Below are positions 7,176-15,790 of a stretch of DNA of 20,407 nt, piece after piece; position 1 is the stretch's first letter; the number at the start of each line of letters is the position of its first letter. Origin of the DNA: Smithella sp. D17. Its GTDB lineage: Bacteria; Desulfobacterota; Syntrophia; Syntrophales; Smithellaceae. Made by a program: the position numbers and the translations under genes. The notes below the pieces were generated by a model. The model searched no databases. It saw only the letters and a program-made list of their open reading frames with translations, and was not told the DNA's origin. The stretch spans positions 1 through 20,407 of the forward strand of contig JQOA01000097.1 of assembly GCA_000753945.1 (NCBI GenBank). The letters run 5' to 3'.

Positions 7176-8225
7176 ATGAAAAATATAATCAATAAAAGTT
7201 GGCTGGCTATTTCCGTTTTATTTGTTTTTGTCCTGGTGTCCGGTTGTAGCGACAATGGTAAGGGCAAGAAAGAATCTCCGGCCTCGGCAGTATCCGGATC
7301 CATCACAGCCGGCAATGCACAAAATATTGCGGTCGGGCCGGGTGTACCGAGTGAGGCAGCAGTCAGCGTTGATGGAAGAATATTGAAAAAAGCAGAACTG
7401 GAAAATCTGATTAAAGACAGATTAGCAATGCTCAAAGATAAGGTTCCAGCCGATAAACAAAAAGAATTCAGAGATAACATTAGAAAGCGGCTGATCGATG
7501 AATTTATTATGCGAACCCTTTTGAACGATGAAATGGCGAGGAAAAAAGTTGCAGTAAACGACCAGGAAATAAAATTAACAAAAGACAAAATACAGGCTAG
7601 TCTTCCGGCAAACAAAAAAGTGGATGAATTCCTAAAGGAAAATAAGATATCTCAGGAAGATATCATCTTGGGAATTAAAGTTGAAAAATTCATGAATAAG
7701 GAAATTGGTGATAAAGCAAAGCCCTCTCAAAAGGAAATAAACAAGTTTTATAAAGAGAATAAGGATAAGTTATTTCTCAGTCCGGAAAGTGTTCACGTTC
7801 GTCATATTCTGGTATCCGTCAACAAAGATGACAGTGAAAAAATAAAAGCAGAGAAAAAGGCCAAGATAGAAAATTTACGCAAACAGTTATTAAATGGCGG
7901 TGACTTTGCTGAATTGGCACGTAAGAATTCCGATTGCCCCAGTAAAGAAGCCGGCGGTGACCTTAATTTCATAAAGAAGGGGCAAACTGTAAAAGCTTTT
8001 GATGACGCCGCTTTTTCACAGGAGAAAAATGCTATTGGTCCTGTGATAAAGACAGAGTTTGGCTATCATGTTATTCAGGTGCTGGATCGCAAACCTGCAA
8101 GAACAATTGCTTTAGGAGAGGTAAAAAACAGAATTTCAGCTTTTCTGGAACAGCAAAACAAATCAAAAGCTTTTACGGACATCCTGAAGAAATTACAGCA
8201 AAATGCTAAAATAACGGTTTATTAA
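7176..8225 (+). CDS. lipoprotein peptidyl-prolyl cis-trans isomerase, PrsA/SurA-like parvulin
   Basis: This is an envelope protein-folding factor, 349 residues. The N-terminus is a lipoprotein signal: basic MKNIINK, a hydrophobic core and lipobox LVSGC with Cys24. Ser at position +2 suggests sorting to the outer membrane by the usual rule. Residues about 65-180 form a SurA_N-like helical region (SVDGRILKKAELENLI, then EFIMRTLLNDEM). The parvulin domain runs about 205-307, from VHVRHILV with H210 through FAELARKNSDCPSKEAGGDL to FGYHVIQVLDRKP with H298. GGAGGA at 7165-7170 sets the ATG at 7176, and a good promoter lies upstream. It ends 16 bp from the converging panB gene. One parvulin domain and the lipobox favour PrsA type over SurA. 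Confidence 0.88.
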   Translation: MKNIINKSWLAISVLFVFVLVSGCSDNGKGKKESPASAVSGSITAGNAQNIAVGPGVPSEAAVSVDGRILKKAELENLIKDRLAMLKDKVPADKQKEFRDNIRKRLIDEFIMRTLLNDEMARKKVAVNDQEIKLTKDKIQASLPANKKVDEFLKENKISQEDIILGIKVEKFMNKEIGDKAKPSQKEINKFYKENKDKLFLSPESVHVRHILVSVNKDDSEKIKAEKKAKIENLRKQLLNGGDFAELARKNSDCPSKEAGGDLNFIKKGQTVKAFDDAAFSQEKNAIGPVIKTEFGYHVIQVLDRKPARTIALGEVKNRISAFLEQQNKSKAFTDILKKLQQNAKITVY

Positions 8226-8241
8226 CGAGACTTAAATCCGC

Positions 8242-9060
8242 TTATTTGAAGCTGTGTTCGCTGTCGGGGAAAGTTCCGTTTTTCACTTCCGAAATGTAAG
8301 ATTTAACCGCTTTTTTGATTTCCAGATTCAAATTGGCGTATTTCTTAACAAATTTAGGGGTGAATTTGTCATACATTCCTAATATGTCGTTAATTACGAG
8401 AACCTGTCCGTCGCATTCAACTCCGGCGCCAATTCCAATGGTGGGAATAGAAATGGATTGAGTAATTTCAGAAGCGAGTCCTTCCGGAATACATTCCAGA
8501 ACGACAGAGAATGCTCCCGCTTCTTCTATGATCTTCGCATCTTCAATAATTCTGTGGGCGGAATCTTCTTTTTTCCCCTGTACCCGGTATCCGCCTATCT
8601 GGTGGATGGACTGAGGAGTTAAACCCAGATGGGCCATAACCGGAATTCCCGCAGAAGTGATCTTTTGAATAGTATCCGCACATTCTCTGCCGCCTTCCAG
8701 TTTAACTGCCTGGGCGTTTGCTTCCTGCAAAAAACGACCGGCATTGGCCAGAGCGGTTTGTGTAGAGACCTGATAAGATAAAAAAGGCATGTCAGCTACG
8801 ATTAAAGCGCTGTTAGCGGCTCGGGAAACTGCTTTGGTGTGATGAAGCATGTCTTCCATAGTTACAGGCAATGTAGTGTCGTAACCTAACACAACCATCC
8901 CCAGGGAATCGCCGACCAGGATAATATCGATATCGCTTTCATCCATTATGGAAGCCATTCCGTAATCGTAAGCCGTCAATACAGCAATTTTCTCTCCCTG
9001 TATTTTCATCTTTTTTATGTCAAGGATTGTTTTGCGGTTAGTCTTATTTTGCGTGCTCAT
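8242..9060 (-). CDS. panB: 3-methyl-2-oxobutanoate hydroxymethyltransferase
   Basis: PanB makes ketopantoate from 2-oxoisovalerate and methylene-tetrahydrofolate, the first committed step of pantothenate (vitamin B5) and CoA synthesis. It has 272 residues, a typical length. Magnesium ligands are D51 in LVGDSLG and D90 in IVADMPF, and the catalytic Glu is E189 in VVLECIP. KLEGG (120-124), MAHLGLTPQS and PTIGIGAG are conserved family segments. The ATG at 9060 lies inside the 3' end of the upstream DUF2520 gene (17-bp overlap), with GGAG 7 bp before it, so the two are co-expressed. No panC or panD is visible in the window. The gene ends 16 bp from the converging foldase gene, with no terminator between. 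Confidence 0.96.
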   Translation of the reverse strand: MSTQNKTNRKTILDIKKMKIQGEKIAVLTAYDYGMASIMDESDIDIILVGDSLGMVVLGYDTTLPVTMEDMLHHTKAVSRAANSALIVADMPFLSYQVSTQTALANAGRFLQEANAQAVKLEGGRECADTIQKITSAGIPVMAHLGLTPQSIHQIGGYRVQGKKEDSAHRIIEDAKIIEEAGAFSVVLECIPEGLASEITQSISIPTIGIGAGVECDGQVLVINDILGMYDKFTPKFVKKYANLNLEIKKAVKSYISEVKNGTFPDSEHSFK

Positions 9061-9949
9061 TTTTTTCTCCTTTTAAAATAGCGTTAATTTCTTTTGCCTG
9101 CCGGGCATTTAAAGTTCCTTTTTTTTGTGCAACTTTAACAGTTATTAATCCGAGAGAAGAATATAAAGATGAATATTGCGGCAGATTCTTGTTAATGGCC
9201 GAAACATGTTTTTTTATTGTGCCTGAATCTCCACGGGCGATGGGACCTGTAAGAGATGGAATCGAACCGGAATTTTCAATGTTTCTGAGGCTGCCGTATA
9301 CTAAAGGCAGATAAGCTTTCTTCGCATCTTTTTCATTCAATCCGATAGCCTGATAAATTGATTCCACCGTATTCATCAGGGCAACCAGATAATTGGAGGC
9401 AATGCAAGCGGCCGCATGGTATAGCGGTTTTTGATCGGAGGATATAAAAAAAGGAATACCTCTCAAATCGCGAACAATATTCCTTGCCGGCGCTTGAGCT
9501 TTTTTATCTGCTGTGATTGCAAAATAACTGCCGGGGATGTTTTTTATGGCCTGATCAATTGAAGAAAAGCTCTGCAGGGGATGAATGCTGGCAACTGCCG
9601 CCCCCGCTTTTTTTGCCGCATCAAGCATATCCAGATCACCTGCTCCACTCATGTGGAAAACGAACTTGTTTTTTATTGCCGGACAAAGGGCAATTTCTTT
9701 ACAAGCGTAAGAAATTGCATCGTCAGGGGTGGTAAGTAAAATGCAGTCGGCTTTCCGCACTGCTTCTTGAGGGTTGCGGAACACTTCTCCTCCGGTATAA
9801 GCCTGAGCTCTTTTCAGCGCAGCAGGAGATTTATCGACAATGGCGGTTATTTTATATCCGGCTTTTTTTAACAAAAAGCCTATGGCTGTTCCCACCATGC
9901 CTGTGCCGATTATGGCAAAATTATTTATATATCGTTTATTCATCTTCAC
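9044..9949 (-). CDS. Rossmann-like/DUF2520 oxidoreductase, candidate ketopantoate reductase
   Basis: This is a predicted NAD(P)-dependent reductase of 301 residues. The N-terminal Rossmann domain shows the nucleotide motif AIIGTGMVGTAIG near the start and VDKSPAALKRA after the second strand. HPLQSF (about 120-125) and the C-terminal helical half (YHAAACIASNYLVALMNTVE, then LTGPIARGD) are characteristic of the DUF2520 family. Its stop overlaps the start of panB by 17 bp. As far as I recall, a ketopantoate reductase named PanG from Francisella belongs to this family. I therefore infer that this gene supplies the reductase step after PanB, but this is not shown. GTG at 9949 is used here; ATG at 9943 is equally possible, and neither has a clear ribosome site. 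A terminator-like hairpin lies directly before the start. Confidence 0.85.
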   Translation of the reverse strand: MKMNKRYINNFAIIGTGMVGTAIGFLLKKAGYKITAIVDKSPAALKRAQAYTGGEVFRNPQEAVRKADCILLTTPDDAISYACKEIALCPAIKNKFVFHMSGAGDLDMLDAAKKAGAAVASIHPLQSFSSIDQAIKNIPGSYFAITADKKAQAPARNIVRDLRGIPFFISSDQKPLYHAAACIASNYLVALMNTVESIYQAIGLNEKDAKKAYLPLVYGSLRNIENSGSIPSLTGPIARGDSGTIKKHVSAINKNLPQYSSLYSSLGLITVKVAQKKGTLNARQAKEINAILKGEKNEHAK

Positions 9950-9952
9950 AAA

Positions 9953-9986
9953 TAAAAAAGGTCTTCCGCAAAAAAAAGGAAGACCT
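9953..9986 (-). terminator. intrinsic terminator-like hairpin in the DUF2520-panB leader
   Basis: Read on the minus strand, AGGTCTTCC (9986-9978) pairs perfectly with GGAAGACCT (9967-9959) around a 10-nt loop rich in T, followed by TTTTTATT to about 9953. This is a textbook intrinsic terminator. It lies only 4-10 bp before the start codon of the gene it precedes and about 57 nt after the predicted transcription start. It could be an attenuator or mark a short independent RNA. Confidence 0.75.
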
Positions 9987-10049
9987 GGACAGTTCAGTTC
10001 AAGATAAATGCCGTCTCAGTCGATAAAATGGATCCAAGCGGTTTTTATA

Positions 10050-10078
10050 TATCTAACATTGGATGGGAACTTAGTCAA
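10050..10078 (-). promoter_or_regulatory. sigma-70-type promoter for the DUF2520-panB operon
   Basis: On the minus strand TTGACT (10078-10073) and TAGATA (10055-10050) are separated by exactly 17 bp. The predicted start near 10043 gives a leader of about 95 nt to the DUF2520 start, containing the terminator-like hairpin. The site is back to back with a weaker plus-strand promoter candidate at 10101-10129. Confidence 0.6.
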
Positions 10079-10100
10079 ACAATATTTATTAGAAACAAAC

Positions 10101-10129
10101 TTGTATTTGCCGCGGTACTTGGTTATATT
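10101..10129 (+). promoter_or_regulatory. possible promoter for the phosphatase-tilS gene run
   Basis: TTGTAT (10101-10106) and TATATT (10124-10129) are 17 bp apart. The predicted start, near 10136, would fall at the ribosome site of the phosphatase gene and leave a very short leader, which lowers confidence. Confidence 0.35.
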
Positions 10130-10145
10130 GTCTAAAGGTGAAATG

Positions 10146-10790
10146 ATGAAAAAGATAGAATTAATGATATTTGATTTCGATGGCACTCTTGTTTCCACTG
10201 GCACCGATTTGATTCAAGCAATAAATTATATGTTGAATACTCTGGCGCTAAAGGAAAAACCGGGACAAGAAATTCTTAGCTTCGTTGGCGATGGTATCGG
10301 CAAATTAATCGAAGGAGTATTGGGACAGAATAATATCAGGTATCGGGAAGAAGCAATGACAATATTTACTGATTACTATGGCAAGCATCTTTTAGATAAT
10401 GCCAGGCTCTGTCCGCATGTGGAGGAGGTTTTGAAAAATTATAAAAATAAAACTAAAATTATTTTGACGAATAAACGCTATATTTATACCTTAGCCATAG
10501 CTCAAGGACTGAATATAACCCAATATTTTGTGGAAATAATCGGCGCCGATTCCACACCATTCCTGAAACCTGACAGGCGTGTCGTTGATCATATATTAAG
10601 TAAATACAAAGCAGCAAAAGAAGATACATTAATCATCGGCGATGGTATTAATGATATTTTTGTAGCCAGAAATTCGGGAATATTGAGTTGCGCTTGTTTA
10701 AATGGGCTAGGGAACAGACAGGAATTGCTGAATGCCCATGCCGATTATTATTGTGAAGATCTTCTGGGAATTAATTCTTTGTTTAATTAG
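10146..10790 (+). CDS. HAD-family phosphatase, phosphoglycolate phosphatase-like
   Basis: This is a soluble hydrolase of the haloacid dehalogenase superfamily, 214 residues. Motif I is DFDGTL, with nucleophile D10 and acid D12. Motif II is ILTNK, with T108. Motif III is FLKPD, with K141. Motif IV is GDGIND, with D166 and D170. A helical C1-type cap lies between motifs I and II. The layout resembles Gph (phosphoglycolate phosphatase) and the related PpaX/GmhB-like enzymes, so the substrate is uncertain. ATG at 10146 is preferred because AAAGGTG ends 5 bp upstream. ATG at 10143 is possible. An open frame continuing back to 10008 lacks homology and has no ribosome site. tilS starts 2 bp after the stop, indicating one transcript. 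Confidence 0.88.
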   Translation: MKKIELMIFDFDGTLVSTGTDLIQAINYMLNTLALKEKPGQEILSFVGDGIGKLIEGVLGQNNIRYREEAMTIFTDYYGKHLLDNARLCPHVEEVLKNYKNKTKIILTNKRYIYTLAIAQGLNITQYFVEIIGADSTPFLKPDRRVVDHILSKYKAAKEDTLIIGDGINDIFVARNSGILSCACLNGLGNRQELLNAHADYYCEDLLGINSLFN

Positions 10791-10792
10791 AC

Positions 10793-12172
10793 ATGATTGA
10801 AAAAGTAAGAAGTACGATAGAAAAATATAATCTGCTGGAAAAAGGCGAACGTGTTGTCGTGGCCCTTTCCGGAGGGCCTGATTCGACGGTCCTCCTGGAG
10901 GTCCTTGCCCTGGTAGCGCAGGAGGTGGATTTGAGCCTGATTATTGCTCATTTCAATCATGGATTGCGGGGTGCGGAATCAGACGAAGACGAGATTTTCT
11001 CCCGTAATCTATCGGGAAAAAGAGGGTTTGTTTTCGTTTCCGGGAAAATGGATCAGAAGAAAAAGGGAAAAGGCTTTTCTCCTGAAGATTTTTATCGGCG
11101 GGAAAGATATAAATTTCTTAATAAAGTTGCCGAAGAGTATCAGGCGCAAAAAATTGCCTTAGGGCATAATATGCAGGATCAGGCAGAGACTGTTTTGCTG
11201 AATCTATTGCGTGGAAGTGGCTTAGAAGGTCTTAAAGGTTTTTTACCAATACGCGAAGGCAGATATATCCGTCCGCTGATCGAAATATCCAGACAAGAAA
11301 TTATTTCCTTCTTGATTAAAGAAGGGATTCCCTGCCGCCAGGACAGTTCCAACGAAGACAAAAGATATTTACGCAATCAAATTAGATTGGAATTGCTTCC
11401 TTATTTAAAAGAAAAATTTAATCCGAAAATCGAAGAAAGTCTGGCGCAAATGGCGGAAATATTGCGTCCGGAAGATGAATTCATTCGGCAATATATTACT
11501 AATACTTTGAAATTACCGTTCATCCGGAGACAACAAAATCAAATTTTGTTAAAAATAGAGGACATTAACAAACTAAATCCTGCTATACGATGGAGATTGT
11601 TTAAAATACTTTTGGAAAGTTTTAATCCGGCAAAGAATGGATTTTCTTTTATTCATATAAAATCTTTGGATAATTTGGCTAAAAAATGTAAATCCGGTAA
11701 AAGAGTTGTTCTTCCTTCCGGCATCGAAGCCAGATGTGAATATGAAGATTTAATTCTGGAAAGAAAGAAAGATGTCTTCCAGCAAGTGGAATATGAGTAT
11801 ACTATGAATATTCCCGGCTCTCTTTATATTAAGGAAAGAAATCTTACTATCCATTCAGAGATTACAACAAAAGAAGAATTTGTTTCCAGCAGTAAAAATG
11901 AAATTTATTTGGATTTGGACAAAATTCAGCAACCTTTAATAATAAGAAATAGACGAGACGGAGATTGGTTTCAACCCTTGGGCATGCAGGGCAGTCAAAA
12001 AATAAAAAATTTATTTATTGACCATAAGATACCGCGATGCAAACGTAATGAAATTATACTGTTTGTTGATCGTCTTTCGGTAATATGGATAGAAAACATG
12101 CATTTAAACGACCGGGTCAAAATAACCGCAGAAACAAAAAATGTTCTCAGATTAGATATCGTAGAATCATAA
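10793..12172 (+). CDS. tilS: tRNA(Ile)-lysidine synthetase
   Basis: TilS ligates lysine to C34 of the AUA-reading tRNA-Ile, changing its anticodon and its charging, an essential cytoplasmic step. It has 459 residues. The PP-loop ATP-binding motif SGGPDST is at 26-32 after VVVALS. AHFNHGLRG, ALGHNMQDQAETVLLNLLRGSGLEGLKG and the downstream RQDSSNEDKRYLRNQIR (family marker NRxxRN-like) define the N-terminal domain. The C-terminal part (RRDGDWFQPLGMQGSQKIKNLFID) is the TilS_C domain that contacts tRNA. ATG at 10793 lies 2 bp after the phosphatase stop without a clear ribosome site, suggesting coupled translation. ftsH follows after 116 bp, a common tilS-ftsH order. Confidence 0.95.
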   Translation: MIEKVRSTIEKYNLLEKGERVVVALSGGPDSTVLLEVLALVAQEVDLSLIIAHFNHGLRGAESDEDEIFSRNLSGKRGFVFVSGKMDQKKKGKGFSPEDFYRRERYKFLNKVAEEYQAQKIALGHNMQDQAETVLLNLLRGSGLEGLKGFLPIREGRYIRPLIEISRQEIISFLIKEGIPCRQDSSNEDKRYLRNQIRLELLPYLKEKFNPKIEESLAQMAEILRPEDEFIRQYITNTLKLPFIRRQQNQILLKIEDINKLNPAIRWRLFKILLESFNPAKNGFSFIHIKSLDNLAKKCKSGKRVVLPSGIEARCEYEDLILERKKDVFQQVEYEYTMNIPGSLYIKERNLTIHSEITTKEEFVSSSKNEIYLDLDKIQQPLIIRNRRDGDWFQPLGMQGSQKIKNLFIDHKIPRCKRNEIILFVDRLSVIWIENMHLNDRVKITAETKNVLRLDIVES

Positions 12173-12288
12173 AAAAACAGTAAAATTACACAACCTGGTC
12201 TTTTTATAAGATCTTCAGAAATTATTTGAGTTATGTTGAATATTATTATAAAGATTATTAAATATAATTGATATTAAGGAGAAAAATA

Positions 12289-14112
12289 TTGAATCAGTCT
12301 CAAAAAAATATAGCTCTTGTACTTACTCTACTGCTGGTATTTTTACTTGTCTGGCAGCTATTTAACCAGCCTAAAACGGGTACCAAAGACATAAATTATA
12401 GTGAGATGATCGCCTTTTTGGATAAAGGCGAGATAAGTGAAGTAACCATGCAGGGTGAGAGCATTACCGGTAAACTGACTAATGGTAATGCTTTTAAGAC
12501 GTATTCACCCAAGGATGATAAGCTGGTAACGCAATTCAGAGAAAAAGGAGTCAAAATAACGGCCAAACCAACTGAGGATTCCTGGTATATGACTCTTTTA
12601 GTTTCCTGGTTGCCGATGATCCTTCTTATCGGTGTCTGGATATTTTTCATGCGCCAGATGCAGGCAGGTGGCGGAAAAGCAATGGCTTTTGGTAAAAGCA
12701 AAGCACGCCTGATTACTGATAAATCCAAAAGAGTTACTTTTGCCGATGTTGCCGGTATTGATGAAGCCAAGGCCGAATTGGAAGAAGTTATCGATTTCTT
12801 AAAGGACCCCAAGAAATATACAAGGCTGGGAGGAAGAATTCCCAAAGGGTTATTACTCGTTGGTCCTCCCGGAACCGGAAAAACACTTTTAGCTCGGGCA
12901 ATTGCCGGAGAAGCGGAAGTGCCTTTTTTGACAATCAGCGGCTCGGATTTCGTGGAAATGTTCGTTGGTGTTGGCGCTTCACGTGTCCGCGATTTATTCA
13001 GTCAGGCAAAAAAGAACGCTCCCTGCATAATTTTTATTGATGAAATTGATGCGGTTGGCCGTCATCGCGGCGCAGGTCTGGGAGGAGGGCACGATGAAAG
13101 AGAACAAACTCTTAATCAACTGCTGGTAGAGATGGATGGATTTGAATCTAATGAAGGTGTGATTCTTATTTCCGCCACTAACCGTCCTGATGTTCTTGAT
13201 CCGGCATTGTTGCGTCCGGGCCGGTTTGACCGGCAGGTTGTCGTGCCGCTTCCTGATGTGAGAGGAAGAGAAAAAATATTTGAAGTTCATGCCCGCAAAG
13301 CGCCGATAGCAGAAGATGTTGATTTTGCGATTTTGGCCCGGGGGACGCCCGGAACTTCCGGAGCCGATATTGAAAATCTTATTAATGAAGCAGTGCTCAA
13401 TGCCGCCCGTGATAATAAAGACAAAGTCAATATGAAAGATTTTGAGTTTGCTAAAGATAAAATATTAATGGGCACGGAAAGAAAAACCATGGTGATTAGT
13501 GATGATGAAAAACGCAATACTTCTTATCATGAAACAGGCCATGTTCTGGTGGCACGGATGATACCGGGAACCGATCCGATTCACAAGGTTACAATAATTC
13601 CCCGGGGAAGGGCTTTGGGTCTTACCCAGCAGCTGCCGATTGATGAAAAGCATACTTATCCCCGGGAATATTTAGAAAAAAATATCGCTATTTTATTAGG
13701 CGGACGAGCTGCCGAAGAAATAATTTTGCATGATTTTACTACCGGCGCCGGCAACGATATTGAACGGGCGACAAATCTGGCCAGAAAAATGGTTTGCGAA
13801 TGGGGTATGAGTGATAAAATGGGGCCGTTGAGTTACGGAAAAAAAGAAGAACAAATCTTTCTGGGACGGGAATTTGCCACACATAAGGATTACAGCGAAG
13901 ATACGGCAAAGCATATTGATGCCGAAGTCGTGTCTATCGTTACACGAAATTATGAAAAAGCAAAAAAGATTCTCACCGACCATATTGCAATACTGCACAA
14001 GATAGCCGGGGAACTTTTAGAAAAAGAAGTCTTAAACGGAGCAGAAATAGATGTCCTGATTGGCAATGTTTTGCCTAAGGATCTTCAGGTTTCTCCAGAT
14101 GGATTTCACTAA
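12289..14112 (+). CDS. ftsH: ATP-dependent zinc metalloprotease FtsH
   Basis: FtsH is a membrane-anchored AAA+ hexameric protease that degrades misfolded membrane proteins and regulators. It has 607 residues from the chosen start. TM1 is about residues 8-24, a periplasmic domain follows, and TM2 is about 103-122 (LLVSWLPMILLIGVWIFF). Walker A is GPPGTGKT (192-199), Walker B is CIIFIDEIDAVG, and the second region of homology contains ATNRPDVLDPALLRPGRFDR. The protease site is HETGH (414-418), with the third zinc ligand D490 in TGAGNDIERAT. The start is TTG at 12289 because AAGGAG (12277-12281) lies 7 bp before it and it gives MNQSQKN, the usual FtsH start. A TTG at 12268 is upstream of that site. 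TATAAT at 12263-12268 might be a -10 element but lacks a matching -35. Confidence 0.96.
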   Translation: MNQSQKNIALVLTLLLVFLLVWQLFNQPKTGTKDINYSEMIAFLDKGEISEVTMQGESITGKLTNGNAFKTYSPKDDKLVTQFREKGVKITAKPTEDSWYMTLLVSWLPMILLIGVWIFFMRQMQAGGGKAMAFGKSKARLITDKSKRVTFADVAGIDEAKAELEEVIDFLKDPKKYTRLGGRIPKGLLLVGPPGTGKTLLARAIAGEAEVPFLTISGSDFVEMFVGVGASRVRDLFSQAKKNAPCIIFIDEIDAVGRHRGAGLGGGHDEREQTLNQLLVEMDGFESNEGVILISATNRPDVLDPALLRPGRFDRQVVVPLPDVRGREKIFEVHARKAPIAEDVDFAILARGTPGTSGADIENLINEAVLNAARDNKDKVNMKDFEFAKDKILMGTERKTMVISDDEKRNTSYHETGHVLVARMIPGTDPIHKVTIIPRGRALGLTQQLPIDEKHTYPREYLEKNIAILLGGRAAEEIILHDFTTGAGNDIERATNLARKMVCEWGMSDKMGPLSYGKKEEQIFLGREFATHKDYSEDTAKHIDAEVVSIVTRNYEKAKKILTDHIAILHKIAGELLEKEVLNGAEIDVLIGNVLPKDLQVSPDGFH

Positions 14113-14171
14113 ATATTTTCTGTGACTTGTCTGAAGTAAATTTAAATTAAATTTGATATTGGTATAGTCTT

Positions 14172-15368
14172 GTGAATGTAATTAAAATAAAAAATTTAGA
14201 AGACGCTGTGTCGATATTCAAAAAAATTGGTGTTGATCCTTATGGCATTGACGCTATGGCTTCCAAAACAATAAACATTAATATTTTACTTGAAAGTCAA
14301 CCATGTAAAGTTGCGAATATTATAAAACAAGAAATGTTATCGGTGGGCGGAGATGCCGCTGTTGCCCGGGGAAGCGTTGCCTGCAGTGTTCCTGCAAGCG
14401 ATATTTTAATAATGGGCACAATAAAACAAATCCTGGCAATGGTAATAAAAATTGAAAAACAGCCATTTGGTTTAAATTCTATTGCCGCCAATATAAGGGA
14501 ATTGCTTAAAAACATCAGTCAAAAAGAATATATTTTAAAAACGTTTAGACGTGAAATACAACTGGGCAAAAAGACTTTGATCATGGGAATTCTAAATGTT
14601 ACGCCTGATTCTTTTTCCGATGGCGGGCTTTTTTATTCTCAGCAAAGTGCTATTGAGCGTGGATTACAAATGGTGGACGAAGGGGCGGATATTATAGATA
14701 TCGGCGGAGAATCATCTCGTCCCGGAGCTGCATCTGTCTCGGAAAATACTGAGTTAAAACGAGTCCTTCCGGTAATCGGCCGTTTAGTGAAACAGATAAA
14801 AATTCCAATTTCCATAGATACGAAAAAGGCACAAGTAGCCAGGCTGGCTGTCGGAGCCGGCGCCGAAATAGTCAATGATATAAGTGCTTTGCATGCTGAT
14901 AAAAAAATGACAAAAACCGTCAAGGATACAGGCGCCGCTGTGATTCTTATGCATATGCGGGGTAATCCCCAAAACATGCAAAAGGGTAATTTAGTTTATA
15001 ACAACCTAATGGCTGAAATTGCGGATTATTTGAAAGAGAGCAGTGAAAAAGCTTTGAGAGAAGGTATAGAAAAAGATCGTCTGGTTATAGATCCAGGAAT
15101 AGGTTTTGGAAAAACGCCGGATGATAATTATAAAATTGTAAAAAATCTTTCCCGGTTACAAGTATTGGGGATGCCCATAATGGTTGGAACATCCAGGAAG
15201 TCTTTTCTCGGCAAAGTGACCGGCGGTGAACCGGGTGAAAGAATGGAAGGTACAGCGGCGACAGTCGCCGCGGCGATTATGAACGGATGCCATATTATCC
15301 GGGTGCATGATGTGGCAGTTATGAAAAAAGTTGCCGTAGTTACGGACGCTATTGTCCATGCATGTTAG
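14172..15368 (+). CDS. folP: dihydropteroate synthase with N-terminal extension
   Basis: FolP condenses p-aminobenzoate with a pterin pyrophosphate in folate synthesis. It has 398 residues, about 110-130 longer than common DHPS. The catalytic domain starts near residue 134, with MGILNVTPDSFSDGG (138-152). DIGGESSRPGA, IPISIDTKKAQVA, IVNDISA, LMHMRGNPQNMQ and IDPGIGFGKT follow. VGTSRKSFLG near the end carries the conserved S/R/K residues. The first 130 residues (VSIFKKIGVDPYGIDAMASK, then GTIKQILAMVIKIEKQPFGL) form a separate domain that I recall in other Desulfobacterota and archaeal DHPS, of unknown role. The start is GTG at 14172 with a poor ribosome site. acpS begins 8 bp after the stop. 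Confidence 0.93.
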   Translation: MNVIKIKNLEDAVSIFKKIGVDPYGIDAMASKTININILLESQPCKVANIIKQEMLSVGGDAAVARGSVACSVPASDILIMGTIKQILAMVIKIEKQPFGLNSIAANIRELLKNISQKEYILKTFRREIQLGKKTLIMGILNVTPDSFSDGGLFYSQQSAIERGLQMVDEGADIIDIGGESSRPGAASVSENTELKRVLPVIGRLVKQIKIPISIDTKKAQVARLAVGAGAEIVNDISALHADKKMTKTVKDTGAAVILMHMRGNPQNMQKGNLVYNNLMAEIADYLKESSEKALREGIEKDRLVIDPGIGFGKTPDDNYKIVKNLSRLQVLGMPIMVGTSRKSFLGKVTGGEPGERMEGTAATVAAAIMNGCHIIRVHDVAVMKKVAVVTDAIVHAC

Positions 15369-15376
15369 GTAAGATA

Positions 15377-15757
15377 ATGATTTGTGGTATTGGAATAGAC
15401 CTGGTCGAAAATGGCCGCCTGGAAAAGATAATTGAAAAATGGGGTGTTAAATTTTTAAAGAGAGTCTTTTCTGCGGGAGAGATACTCTACTGTGGAAAAC
15501 ATGTCCAATCATCAATACATTACGGGGCCAGATTTGCAGCCAAAGAATCTTTTTTAAAGGCATTGGGCATTGGTTTGGGCGGAGGTGTTAAATTGAGCGA
15601 TATTGAAGTTGTGAACGATAAAAGCGGAAAGCCGGCGCTTCAACTCTACAGAACAGCCAAAACTCAAATTGAAAAAAGAAAAATTAAGAATATTCATTTG
15701 AGTTTGACGCATACGAAAAAATACGCTACTGCGGTTGTCGTATTGGAGAAAGAGTAA
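15377..15757 (+). CDS. acpS: holo-[acyl-carrier-protein] synthase
   Basis: AcpS moves the 4'-phosphopantetheine arm of CoA onto acyl carrier protein. It has 126 residues, the standard length. GIGIDLVE carries the magnesium ligand D8, and RFAAKESFLKALGIGLGG carries E57. LSLTHTKKYATAVVV is the C-terminal signature. The ATG at 15377 gives the canonical start MICGIGIDLVE, whereas the in-frame ATG at 15362 would overlap the end of folP. TTAGGTAAG, 5-13 bp upstream, can serve as ribosome site. The folP-acpS spacing is only 8 bp, so the two are in one operon. In related genomes I recall cdaA, ybbR and glmM lying between these genes; they are absent here. Confidence 0.94.
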   Translation: MICGIGIDLVENGRLEKIIEKWGVKFLKRVFSAGEILYCGKHVQSSIHYGARFAAKESFLKALGIGLGGGVKLSDIEVVNDKSGKPALQLYRTAKTQIEKRKIKNIHLSLTHTKKYATAVVVLEKE

Positions 15758-15790
15758 AGTGATATTAAATACTGTTTATAGCTATTATAA

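Noticed and set aside
10008..10145. An N-terminal extension of the phosphatase frame by about 45 residues
   Set aside because: The added residues have no HAD homology. They overlap both divergent promoter candidates, and the good ribosome site points to 10143-10146.
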